Positions 33,964 through 43,985 of a DNA stretch of 64,000 nt are shown here, one piece after another. Numbering within the stretch: the stretch's first letter is position 1; each line of letters opens with the position of its first letter. The notes below the pieces were generated by a model that ran no database searches, was not told the DNA's origin, and saw only the letters and a program-made list of their open reading frames with translations. The stretch is from Persicaria tinctoria (taxonomy: Eukaryota > Streptophyta > Magnoliopsida > Caryophyllales > Polygonaceae), in the NCBI GenBank assembly GCA_037127255.1, contig JBANSL010000003.1, forward strand, positions 43,335,314 through 43,399,313. Reading direction: 5' to 3'. The translations under genes were made by a program, and so were the position numbers.

Positions 33964-35433
33964 GCATTAAAGGGAAAGTCGGCCTAGCGACTATAAAATC
34001 TAGAGCATGTACATAGACTTTTTCGGACATTTGAGACTTTGTTTTTTGTTTTTGGATTTGAACATTTCTTTGGTTTTTGTTGGTATATGTCTTCTACTTT
34101 ACAGGTCAATGCATGGATAGAACCGAGTCTTACTTGGCCTAGGAGGTGCTCCATTCGAAATTTTGAGGCCCTGCACATCTGTCTTGTGAGTTTCTTTCTT
34201 TACCCTTATTTTGTTTTTATATATACATTGAGGACACTGTAATGTTTAAGTATGGGGTGGGGGAAGGGCTTACTTTATGCATTATTTTTCATATTTGACA
34301 TTACTTGTGCATTATTTCTTTGAATTACTACATGGCTATTTTGGAATGCATTATTGATTTATGTGCTTATATGCATGAATTCCAAAGTTTGAAAAAATGA
34401 CCCCCATTTGAAATTTTTGAATAATGTCATGGAAGCTTATATTGAACTCGACGATGCAAAATTAGATTCATTAGAGATATAGCATGAAATTGCCTAGTAA
34501 AGGAAAGTCACAATGAAGTGCATTATTTCTTGAAAACCATAAAAGGAGGTAAAATTTGAAGTTGCTTTTGACATGTTGCATGATAAGAGGATGGAGAACT
34601 TTATATTTCCATATAATGCTCATTGTTTGAAATCCTAGCCTTACCCATGCTTATGCATCACAAAAGCCATAATATGCCTTATTTCATATATTGCTCCACA
34701 TGATCTAAATATTTGCCATTCTTTACCTTATCCGGGGATTATGTTGAGAATGATGTTACATTATGGAGATGTTATATGGTGTTTGTTTTGTGATTATTAT
34801 CATTATTGGAGTTTGGAAGGAAATTGTTTCAAATATATGGAAAATTTAATGAGTGAAAGAAAATCCAATCACCTTAGGAGATAAAGGTAGATTGACCCTG
34901 CTCTCTGAGATAATAGTTTGGAGAGATGGGACACATTGTGAGGAGTCCAAAGCACTAAGTATCCGGGGCCATTCATGACACCCATGTTTGCGACTCGCGA
35001 GAAGGCATTGCCGAGGTTAGAGAGGTAAAAGCATTATTATTGATAAAAGCATTATGAATTATATGGAGAAGGAATGTGGAAACTCAAGTTTGGAAATGAT
35101 CCATTTCCCCGGATCAAAAGCACCACATTGCCAAAAATTGCCCACCTTTTAGCCTTTTACCAATCTACTCCTTCATGAGCTTAAATTAAAGTCTTCTTGA
35201 TTATCAATGCTTTGTCATATAAATTGTTTATGCATAACCCTCCTTCTATGAGTAGATGTTGCTTTTACATATTTGCACATGCATGAATCTGTGACACTAG
35301 TACCTTTTCGAGGATGGTAATTGATTGCAGGGTTATATGAGAATGAATCTGATATGTTGAGAGTTTGAATTCTTCCCCTGAATGACAAATAAGAGTATTG
35401 CTTGAGGACAAGCAAGCTTAAGTATGGGGTGTT
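33964..35433 (+). other. 3' non-coding region of element A
   Basis: No long frame. About 1.4 kb closely matches 58180-59537 in element D, from gtcggcctagcgactataaa to agcaagcttaagtatggggt. The end, aagtatggggtgtt, is the likely polypurine tract next to the 3' LTR. Confidence 0.7.
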
Positions 35434-36392
35434 TGTTGTAAGCTGAATCTGCCATGTTTTACAGTAACTTTTATATCGATTTCTGCATACATTTCATTCA
35501 TTTGGGCTTAGATAGTACATAACCTATGTAGTTTATGTTTATTTGCCAAATTATTGAATCTACACCAGTTTCTGTTTAAATCGTAGAATTCGAGGCATTT
35601 TACAACAATTCTACAGAAGGTCGGAAAAGCTCGGAAAACCAATACAAAAGTCCAAGGTCAAAGCAGCAACGGAACCAGTCGAATCGAGCCGAGGAACCAG
35701 ACTACTCGATCTCGAGTAGACCTTACTCGACCTAGACGAGCATGTCCGAGCAACCTTGGTCGACAGAGCCTGGTCGAGAAAGCCAGGTCAACCCAGCTCC
35801 GGAGGCTACTCGATCTCGACAAGACCCTAGTCGAGATCGGCGAAGACCAGACACCACACCCGGAGTCGAGAAGAGGACTGATCGAGAAGCCGAGGACGAG
35901 AGCCCGGACAACCCTACTCGATCTCGACAAGCCCTAGTCGAGATCGACAAGCGCCACAACGCCAGTCCGAGTCTGTGCCGAGGAGAAGCTGCTCGACCAG
36001 AGAAGGCCACACTCTACTCAATCTCGACAAGCCCTGGTCGAGATCGACGAGCCCCTGAGTCCAGATCCGAGCCAGTCGAGTAGAGCCACCCGAGGAGACC
36101 TAGTCGATGACCAGTCCTACTCGACATCGACAAGGGCTACTCGAGGTCGACGAGCGTCAGGAGCCAAGTCCGAGCCACATCGAGCAGAGCTAGCCGGGAA
36201 GTCCAGTCGACGAACCATCCTTGTCGAGGTCGACAAGCCGTGGTCGAGGTCGAGTAGCCCAGTGTCCAGAAACGCGTCGACGAGTGCCTGTCCGAGTAGA
36301 GTTGGGATTCCTTGGGGCCGAAGGAGGAAGATTCTATCCAAATCCATCAAGTTCTATCTATGGAAGACGCAATCTATCAAGACATGAAGACT
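35434..36392 (+). repeat. 3' LTR of element A, left part
   Basis: Matches 28031-28987 with few differences. Contains the U3 hairpin array (35693-36263). Broken at 36392 by the pararetrovirus; continues at 43986. Confidence 0.9.
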
Positions 36393-37565
36393 GAAATTTC
36401 TTTCAAAATATTCAAACTTTTCAAACTAATTATCAAAATATTCTAGCTTTTAAACTATTTATCAAAATATTCAAAGATTTCAGCTTTTTGCTTTTTAATT
36501 TTCAAAAGGTGCCCGTACTTTATACTAAATTACAAACTTAGTCTTAACTTTCTAGTTTTCGACAATAATACTCAAGATGCAATATAGAATTCTTATAAAT
36601 GACTTTTGCTGGTACTAACTACCATAATCTACTAACCATATTATGAATAATAAGCTTTCTATGGTTTTAAGCCCACCACGCTCTGCAACTAAAACTTCAA
36701 GCTAAAGAAATTTGACCCATACCTGAACGTAGTTACACTGGACCACCGGCGTTCCTTAGCTTCCGGCTTTCTAGAGGTGGCTAACCTTCAACCAGGCCTC
36801 CCTTAGTCCAGATTGAGCATAGATCTGTTTCGTTTCCTACCTCAGACCGTAGTCTTTAGCTTTTGGTTTTGATTTTGAGAGGGTGAAGGGATTTGAATCA
36901 AGAAAACAAAGTATTCAGAACATAGTGTTCAATTAAGTAGTTTTCCCTTTCTTAAAAACAAACTTTATTGAATCTGGGAAATATTACAACACACAAGCAC
37001 TCTTAACTTAAAACTTAGACACACTTAACACTCATATCAGAAGATCCATTGAAAGGTTTTGAACTTTAGAGTGATGGAAACACCAATCTACTCAAATTCA
37101 AAACGTTTCTACTTCTCTTTCTGATTTACAAACTCTCCTTCTCTCTTCTCCTATGGTTTTTCTCTCTCTGGAATTGTGTGTTGAGAAGCTGGAGAATGGC
37201 TCTATTTATAGAGCTGAGTAGAGAGCATTGGATACCTCTTCCAACGTCTCTTTTACAAATGGCCGACAGATGGGCCCCTACGCCCTCAGAAAAGCACACA
37301 GTACAACAATTATTTTACAGGTTCACGTGATAAAAGCAAAAACAGTAAAAGCAGAAAGTACAATAATTGTGCTTGGTGGATGATGATGGTTGTGCTTAGT
37401 GGATGATGATGGCTCTCAGTTGTCCAGGTTCTGGACCCCTTCGTCTCCCATGTTGGCTTCCAGGTCATCATCATTATAATCTTGAAATAGATCTAGAGTA
37501 TTATCAAACTCCAAATCTTGTTCATTGTCTAGATCGAGATAAAGCATTAATCCATCAGCGTAGTC
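36393..37565 (-). promoter_or_regulatory. Pararetrovirus intergenic region: pregenomic promoter, poly(A) signal, part of leader
   Basis: Minus strand TATA box GCTCTATAAATAGA at 37201-37214, AATAAA at 36964-36969 about 200 nt downstream of the expected start. A short distance from start to poly(A) signal, read through on the first pass, is typical of this family. The remaining 36393-36960 would be leader; it contains repeated GAATATTTTGA. Confidence 0.65.
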
Positions 37566-38558
37566 TCAATCCCATGCGATTAGTAAATCGATCATCCTCT
37601 CGTGTCCTCTTTTGTCTAAAAACTGACTGACCTCTATTTCTGCTAAGTAAAGACTGATGGATTCAGTCCTGTTTATGGCTTGCTGCATTAGTGGATTGAG
37701 TTGTGGGGATACGATGAAGGTTGTATTTCCGACTTTGAATATCCCACAATCTGTCCGTCTGAACTTGGTGATGTAGTAGTAGATGTAGAAGAATCCCTTT
37801 GCTCTTGCCTCCCAAGTATGCCTTACTACATCGATTCTTCCTTCCATTACTGGATCTTTCACGTACCAATAATCTTCTCTCATTAGTAGGAAGATTAGGT
37901 AATGTGGTAGCCGGGTTTTTCCCTGGCTAACATCTATGCAGGCACTGATAACATGACAACAACTTATGTCTTGTATTTTTTCGAATGTTGCTGCTCTGAG
38001 GAAGACCTCCTTCTGGAACTTAGTGAAATACTTGTACAAGATGCTTTCTTCTTCTTTCTTTGGCCATGGTCTCCTGTTATTGTGGTGGATTCCATTGTAC
38101 ATTCCATATCTCCACGAATTCAAAAAGTCTGCATCTGCATCTGGCAAGATGGGTAATGATAATCCTCCCAATCCGGTGCCAGTGGTTACACAGAAATGGT
38201 TACACCATTCTCTGATCGTTGTTGGAGTATCGTGATCTCTCAAGGTTACCATCCAATAGAAGTTGTCGAAATCTCTCATTTTCCATCTTCTACAGATGTC
38301 TTCCTGGAGTTCAGTAGGTAGCTGGAGAACTTTTATAATTATCTCTAGAGTTAACATTCTTATAACCGCTCTGTGTCTCGTTTGTAAGAGTCCACGACGG
38401 AATCTATTCTCAGTAAATCTTCCAAAATCAACAGAAATATGAAAACTTGGAGGGGAAACCCATCCTTGGTATCCTCTTATTTCTCCTAAGAGGTTAACGT
38501 CCCATGGGTGGAACACCCATTGCGGATTTTCCCACCGCGTTTGATTTCTCTGATCCAT
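37566..38558 (-). CDS. Pararetrovirus ORF4, function unknown
   Basis: 330 codons, ATG at 38558, overlapping the end of ORF3 by 65 nt in another frame. The protein is rich in aromatic and charged residues (WENPQWVFHPWD, DFDNFYWMVTLRD, REDYWYVKDPV). It sits where caulimo-, cavemo- and solendoviruses carry their transactivator/inclusion-body gene, but I see no match to that family. No stops or frameshifts. It could be a diverged transactivator or a lineage-specific protein. Confidence 0.7.
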   Translation of the reverse strand: MDQRNQTRWENPQWVFHPWDVNLLGEIRGYQGWVSPPSFHISVDFGRFTENRFRRGLLQTRHRAVIRMLTLEIIIKVLQLPTELQEDICRRWKMRDFDNFYWMVTLRDHDTPTTIREWCNHFCVTTGTGLGGLSLPILPDADADFLNSWRYGMYNGIHHNNRRPWPKKEEESILYKYFTKFQKEVFLRAATFEKIQDISCCHVISACIDVSQGKTRLPHYLIFLLMREDYWYVKDPVMEGRIDVVRHTWEARAKGFFYIYYYITKFRRTDCGIFKVGNTTFIVSPQLNPLMQQAINRTESISLYLAEIEVSQFLDKRGHERMIDLLIAWD

Positions 38559-41500
38559 CAGCTAACTCTCTTGTTAAGCTGTCAGCAAGAGAATTTTTGG
38601 ATCCCTGCACATGTTCAATGGTAAAAGTAAATTGATTAAGGGCTAATTGCCAACGCAGGAGTCTCCCATGCGCTTTCATATTATCAAGATTGTTATTTAT
38701 GAAACCCAATATTCCTTTACAATCTGTTCTGACTGTAAAAGGTTTAGGGGCTAAGAAGATTATAAACTTCTGGATTCCACGATAAACTGCAAGAATCTCC
38801 TTTTCCATGACAGTGTAATTATATTCAGATTTGTTGAAGCTGCCACTACTATACCTGCAAACCTTGTTATCTTTCTTTATTTTTAAAACAGCTCCCCAAT
38901 GATAATCACTAGCATCTGTTTCAAGAACTAACTCATCACCTTCATTAGGTAAGGTTAATATTGGAAGTTTTTCACATCTTCTTTTCAACTCTTGGACTAT
39001 TTTAGTATCTAAGTGAGTCCAACTCCAAACTTGATCTTTCTTTAATTTAATCTGTAGAGGTTTTCTCAATTTGGCTAGATCTTTTATAAAATCAGACGTA
39101 TAAGTAAGACAACCTAGAAATCTTTCTAGTTGTTTTCTATCTTTGATTTCATCGGGAAATTTTTCTACCTTTTCTAGAATATGTTCTTGTAAAATAATCT
39201 GACCTGCTTTAATCTTTAATCCTAGGAACTCAATTTCAGGCTCAGCATAAATGCATTTTTTCTGTCCTAAAATGATTCCATGGTCAATACATTTTTGAGT
39301 TATTGCTTTCAAGTCATGCTTATGTTGTTCTATAGTTTTAGAGAAGATTAAGATATCATCAATGTAAACAAGACAACAATGTTTAAATTCTTTAAAGACA
39401 TTGTCCATTCTTCTCTGAAATATTTGTGGTGCATTTTTTAAACCAAAGGGCATGACTACCCATTCATAGTGCCCTTGTGGAGCACTAAATGCAGTAAGTG
39501 GAATACTTTTTTCATCCATTCTTACCTGCCAATAACCACTTTTACAATCCATTTTAGAGAACCAAGTGGCTCCCTGTATTCTATTAAATAAAACTGTCTT
39601 ATTAGGGATATAATATCCATCAAAAACAGTATTATCATTAAGCTTTTTATAATTGATAACCATTCTAGCTTTTCCTCTTTTTTCTTCTGCATGATTTCTG
39701 ACCATAAAGGCAGGACTAGAATGAGGACTTTTGCTTTCTCGAATTAAACCTTTCTTTAAGAGTTCATCAATTTGCTCTTTAAATTCTTGTTGATCCTTAT
39801 AAGTGTAAACCATTTGTTTTACTCTAATGACAGCTTTAGGATCTATTAGCTCTATGGTAGCAAATGATTTATCTTTTTCCCAAAATTTTAAAGGATTTTC
39901 AGAATATAACTCCTTACACATTTTTTCTTGTTGTTTAAGAATTTTATCTTTTAATGTGACTTCACATATAGAGAGTGCAAATTCTCTTTGTGTAGGAAGA
40001 ATATATTCCTCACCACGCTTAGTGCGCGTAAATTCTATAGCTTGGTGCGTATAAGCCTGTTTAATCTTTTTAACCCAAGCGTCCTCTCCATTGATGTTGA
40101 ACACCATCATATCTAAGTGTTGAGTTACTGGAACATGGAGTCTTTGGAAATTATTTCCAATTAACATATCATGTGAGGGCTGATTAGTTGCCCAGAGTGT
40201 AGGAATTACACATTGGACTCCTCCTATCATGATAGGTGCATCAGAAGCTAACTCTGAATGAACCATGATACTATCATCAACTATTCTAACTTGGATTGGT
40301 CTACGAGACTTCTGCCAAATAAATTCAGGAAATAATGCCTTCTTTCCAAAGCATACTGAACATCCCGTGTCTACAAAGGCACATAACTCATATTTATTGA
40401 ACCCTTCTAAGCAAATACTTATCGGGATATAAATGCTATTAGGGTTGGTAATCCTATAATTTTTCTTCAGTGATTCTCTACTGACATGTTCAAGACTTTC
40501 TTCTACTCTCATATTATCTCCATAGAGATGTCTGAGGTCTATTACTTCCATTCTCATTCCTAATTCTTCTTCAAATAAAGAATCTGTGAGAGATTCTTTT
40601 AAATCTTTAGCTCCTGGATCATTCTCATAGATAGGTTCACTAATGGTTTTAGTTTGATAACCTATTATCTTTCCTTTTTGTTCGGAACTAGATGATCCTT
40701 CTTGATTTTCTCGAACCTTGTGAACTATTGGGGGAATTGCTGTTACTGTTTCCTTAAAAGGATAAGAACCCAGATCTACACTACGTCTGCTTGGTTCTGT
40801 TATAATCTTATTTTCTAACCTTTTGTTTAATGCTGCTATCATGCTTACTATGTCTTCATCTACCACAAACGATTTGTCTTTTCTACTAGTGGTAGCTCCC
40901 TGATTCCTTGGAGTAATACTAAGATTATGATTTAACCTAAAACTAGTGTTTCTGGATAGGCTTGGACATCTAGAGAGATTGACTGGTGGTTTAGCATTCG
41001 TATGGATTCTACCTTCTTCATCTATGGTTAAAACCTTATTATTGCTAGTACCCGTAGAATTTTCAAATGCGTTTATCCAAATGGTCTTAAGTCTTATTTG
41101 ATCAGGTTTTAGCTTAACCGGTACAACTTCTTTGCTTGGACCTACCACCTCGTGTTTCTCAGCTTCTACTACATGACACTTTTGTGGAGGATTTGTAGTA
41201 TTTTCAAGTTTATAAACTACCTTCCACTTTAATTGTAAAGGACAAGTTCCCTTATGCATACTAATACCTTCTGTTAACAATTTTATAGCTAAGAACTTAG
41301 ATGCATAATGATCTTCTAGACTAACATAATAGTTAGGCCTACAGATCCAAGAAACTGCTCCTTGACTCAAGTTACAGACTATACCACTGATGCATTGATC
41401 ACTAAACTTTTTATGCCTAATGTCGCAAACAAAATTAATGCATTGCACATCTTTTCCATAGTCTTGTAATGGAGTTATAATTACTTGGATGCCACATATG

Positions 41501-41817
41501 AAAATATATTTAAATTTTTTATCTTTGTTATGCTTCTGAATATTTGCCCAATTGATTAGGTTTACTTCAGTTGCTTGATTTTCATTGTTCTTGACAGTTA
41601 CGTCTCCAGACATTTCTTCGCAAACATATTTAGCATATTTAGAGAATAAAGATTTTTTAACAAACTGTTCTTTAGCGATGATCGGGAAATCAACCCTTGA
41701 TCTCGTCATTTCTTCAACTTGTTCCTCATCAATAGAGGTTTCAGCTTGCTGAAGTTGAGCTAAAGTAGTCATTTCATATTCATCAGAGAACTCACTAGGA
41801 GATTCTCCTTCCATCAT
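38494..41817 (-). CDS. Pararetrovirus ORF3: movement protein, protease, RT, RNase H
   Basis: 1107 codons without interruption, two ATGs at the start (41817, 41814). Residues about 45-220 form a 30K-type movement domain like that of badnaviruses (conserved CDIRHKKF and the downstream VSLEDHYASKF region). Retropepsin DTG lies at residue 483. RT spans about 655-900 with YIDD at 818. RNase H begins with TDAS at about 968 and ends near 1085. In known relatives with this gene order the movement protein is often a separate ORF. The frame is intact, which suggests a recent insertion or correction. Confidence 0.85.
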   Translation of the reverse strand: MMEGESPSEFSDEYEMTTLAQLQQAETSIDEEQVEEMTRSRVDFPIIAKEQFVKKSLFSKYAKYVCEEMSGDVTVKNNENQATEVNLINWANIQKHNKDKKFKYIFICGIQVIITPLQDYGKDVQCINFVCDIRHKKFSDQCISGIVCNLSQGAVSWICRPNYYVSLEDHYASKFLAIKLLTEGISMHKGTCPLQLKWKVVYKLENTTNPPQKCHVVEAEKHEVVGPSKEVVPVKLKPDQIRLKTIWINAFENSTGTSNNKVLTIDEEGRIHTNAKPPVNLSRCPSLSRNTSFRLNHNLSITPRNQGATTSRKDKSFVVDEDIVSMIAALNKRLENKIITEPSRRSVDLGSYPFKETVTAIPPIVHKVRENQEGSSSSEQKGKIIGYQTKTISEPIYENDPGAKDLKESLTDSLFEEELGMRMEVIDLRHLYGDNMRVEESLEHVSRESLKKNYRITNPNSIYIPISICLEGFNKYELCAFVDTGCSVCFGKKALFPEFIWQKSRRPIQVRIVDDSIMVHSELASDAPIMIGGVQCVIPTLWATNQPSHDMLIGNNFQRLHVPVTQHLDMMVFNINGEDAWVKKIKQAYTHQAIEFTRTKRGEEYILPTQREFALSICEVTLKDKILKQQEKMCKELYSENPLKFWEKDKSFATIELIDPKAVIRVKQMVYTYKDQQEFKEQIDELLKKGLIRESKSPHSSPAFMVRNHAEEKRGKARMVINYKKLNDNTVFDGYYIPNKTVLFNRIQGATWFSKMDCKSGYWQVRMDEKSIPLTAFSAPQGHYEWVVMPFGLKNAPQIFQRRMDNVFKEFKHCCLVYIDDILIFSKTIEQHKHDLKAITQKCIDHGIILGQKKCIYAEPEIEFLGLKIKAGQIILQEHILEKVEKFPDEIKDRKQLERFLGCLTYTSDFIKDLAKLRKPLQIKLKKDQVWSWTHLDTKIVQELKRRCEKLPILTLPNEGDELVLETDASDYHWGAVLKIKKDNKVCRYSSGSFNKSEYNYTVMEKEILAVYRGIQKFIIFLAPKPFTVRTDCKGILGFINNNLDNMKAHGRLLRWQLALNQFTFTIEHVQGSKNSLADSLTRELADGSEKSNAVGKSAMGVPPMGR

Positions 41818-41845
41818 TTCATTAATCTCTTCACATTCTATTGAC

Positions 41846-43288
41846 TCATTTTTCAGATTCTATTTCTTCTTCAAGCTTTTCTTCTATTATTTCTACTATC
41901 CCTTTATTATTTCTTAGGGCTAGATCTACTGCTTCATCTTCAGATAGTTCGATGTAATCCAAACTACCTAGGGCTTCTGCTAATCTATTGTTCTTCTTGT
42001 TTTTGCATTCATTAGCATAATGACCTGATTCTCCGCATGCCCAACACTTGCAGTTTTTCTTTTTCTCAGGACAGAACGATGCTTTTTGGAAAAACCTTCT
42101 GTTTTTAGAGAATGGTTTTTTATAATACTTCTTGTAATATTTTTCACCTCTTTGTTTATTGAAACTTTTTCTCTTATAGTTTCTTTTTCCTTGGTAATTT
42201 CTATTGTTACATCCCCATTCTGTTGGCGTTTCCCAACAAGTTAAGAATTGTTTTTTCATTCTTTGGGTGCTTCTTACATCTCGACATTTTTTCTCGACCC
42301 ATTTCCTAACATAGGAAATTCTGTTACCAAGAGTATCTTTATCTCCAGTTTTAATTAACTCTCGATACTCTTCACTTATTTGTTCATTAATTGGGGCAGG
42401 ATGTTTATCAAAGAACATTTGCAGATTAGTGCTGTTTTCCCCTATCTTATAGTAGTTCTTCTCGAATTCTGTTATATAATTATCGACATATTTCATGTTA
42501 CAGATTTCAAGATTGTTTAAGGTTCTTTGCCATTTTAAGGCTTCCTTATCTTCATCTTCCTTTTCTCCAATGAATTCATCTTCTATTAATTCACATATTA
42601 ATGTGAACATCGTCACTGGGTTTGCTAAATTTCTAAGTTCTTGTTTTGGGTCATCACCAATAGCTCCATACCAGTCGGCAATACATCCATAGAAACTATG
42701 TTCTATGTAATTAAGGAATTGAGAAGAGTTCCAACCTACATTCATGTTTAGTACACTCATCATACTTTTCTTCCAGAACTCTATAATCTCACGCCTATTC
42801 CTTATACCATCTAGGTTTAATTTATAACCTGTTTCACTTATGGGTTCTAGATTAATTTCTCTTTGATTTGGTCTATGGTTTGGCATAATGCTTACTCCAA
42901 ATCTTTCCTTCTTCTCCAGAAATTCTCTAGGTTTTAACCTAGGTCTGTAATTACTAGTTGAACCATGTTCATATCTTCTGTAATGTCTTCTAGCTTCATT
43001 TTGTTCTACAGGTTCATTCTCCTTCAGCCTTCTTTGTCTTAATATTTCATTTCACCTTCTCTGGACACTAGATATGGGAATGTTTTCCATATCTTTTAGG
43101 TTAATTAATCCCATTTGTTGATACACAGCTTCTTCATCCGAATTCTTTTCAGACTCGTCTTCGCTCATGACTTCTTGGTTCATAAAGTTGGTTTCAATGA
43201 CTTTTTGTTTATGTAATTTCATCTTCCATTTTGGGTCATCCAACTTAGTGCTGAATCTCCTTGTTTGTCGAAGTGGACGGTGATTCAT
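41846..43288 (-). pseudogene. Pararetrovirus ORF2: coat protein, one premature stop
   Basis: ATG at 43288. The frame is open for about 480 codons except for a TGA at 43052-43054. The N-terminal part is acidic (DESEKNSDEE). The middle matches a caulimovirid capsid. The C-terminal part is Lys/Arg-rich with a CCHC knuckle CWACGESGHYANEC at about 42045-42005, then an acidic tail. It overlaps ORF1 by 44 nt and ends 28 nt before ORF3. The coat protein packages the viral DNA; the knuckle binds nucleic acid. Confidence 0.8.
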
Positions 43289-43685
43289 TTTTAAGATTTT
43301 CGTCTTGGTCTTCTTCTTCTGTTTCCTTGTTCTTTATATTATCTAATTTAGTAGAAAACTTCTTTTTGGATTTTTTAAATGGATAACTATATTTAAAAGG
43401 ATCTCCTTTCTTAATCTCACCACCTGATGTTAGGCTTATCTGATGGCTAATTTCGTTAATGGCTTTTACATTTGTTGAGTGATGTACTTCGCCTGTTTCT
43501 TTTACAGTCTTAAATATTTTACTGCTAATCTCAATATATAATTGTTCTAATTTTTTAACTTCGAGTTTTAGATCTATAAGTTGGTCTGAGATGGCATTTA
43601 AAATTGCTCCAAAATGCTTATCGTTTATATCTAAATGTAAAGCACGAGGATAAGTCTTATGGGGGCAATTAGTAGACACCTCCAG
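43245..43685 (-). CDS. Pararetrovirus ORF1, small coiled-coil protein without an AUG start
   Basis: The frame is open from 43694 (after a TAA) to 43245 and contains no ATG. A CTG at 43683-43685 has A at -3 and G at +4, a favourable near-cognate start; a GTG follows at 43679. The protein (about 146 residues) has a heptad-like segment (LNAISDQLIDLKLEVKKLEQ) and a Lys-rich then acidic tail. Position and coiled coil fit a virion-associated protein, as in badna- and caulimoviruses. Rice tungro bacilliform virus is known to start its first ORF at a non-AUG codon. Confidence 0.6.
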   Translation of the reverse strand: MEVSTNCPHKTYPRALHLDINDKHFGAILNAISDQLIDLKLEVKKLEQLYIEISSKIFKTVKETGEVHHSTNVKAINEISHQISLTSGGEIKKGDPFKYSYPFKKSKKKFSTKLDNIKNKETEEEDQDENLKNESPSTSTNKEIQH

Positions 43686-43724
43686 ATTGTCTTATAGCTA
43701 AATACAGATTATTTTTAATTAACT

Positions 43725-43738
43725 TGGCTCTGATACCA
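43725..43738 (-). other. Pararetrovirus primer binding site (tRNA-Met)
   Basis: Complement reads TGGTATCAGAGCCA, the consensus that marks the origin of the plant pararetrovirus genome map. It lies about 40 nt before ORF1. Confidence 0.9.
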
Positions 43739-43985
43739 AATTGCAGGATCAACGTTCTAATTATAAAATTTTAATGCGGAATATAAACTAAACAAGTAAC
43801 ATACAAGGATATTAATGCAAATTATAAAAAGATACGGTGATTTTATACGATTTTTTATTTTTATGGGAAATTATAAAATACAAGTGGGACCCTAGTGAAT
43901 ATTTTGACAAATATTTTCAAACCCTGAATTTTTTGGTAAATATTTTCTTTTTTGTGAATAATTTGACAAACACCTCATGAAGACT

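Larger units (their letters stand above)
36393..43975 (-). mobile_element. Endogenous pararetrovirus (Caulimoviridae), nearly complete, linear
   Basis: On the minus strand the order is leader with tRNA-Met primer site, ORF1, ORF2 (coat), ORF3 (movement-protease-RT-RNase H), ORF4, pregenomic promoter and poly(A) signal. There are no LTRs and no integrase, as in plant pararetroviruses. It interrupts the 3' LTR of element A and is flanked by catgaagact (36383-36392 and 43976-43985). The only clear lesion in the large frames is one stop in ORF2. Coat-movement-pol-extra ORF resembles cavemoviruses and solendoviruses, but the movement domain is fused to pol; I do not assign a genus. Confidence 0.9.

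Noticed and set aside
38494..41817. Reading this frame as a Ty3/gypsy retrotransposon pol
   Set aside because: No integrase or LTRs; a movement domain, coat ORF and pregenomic promoter layout mark a pararetrovirus.
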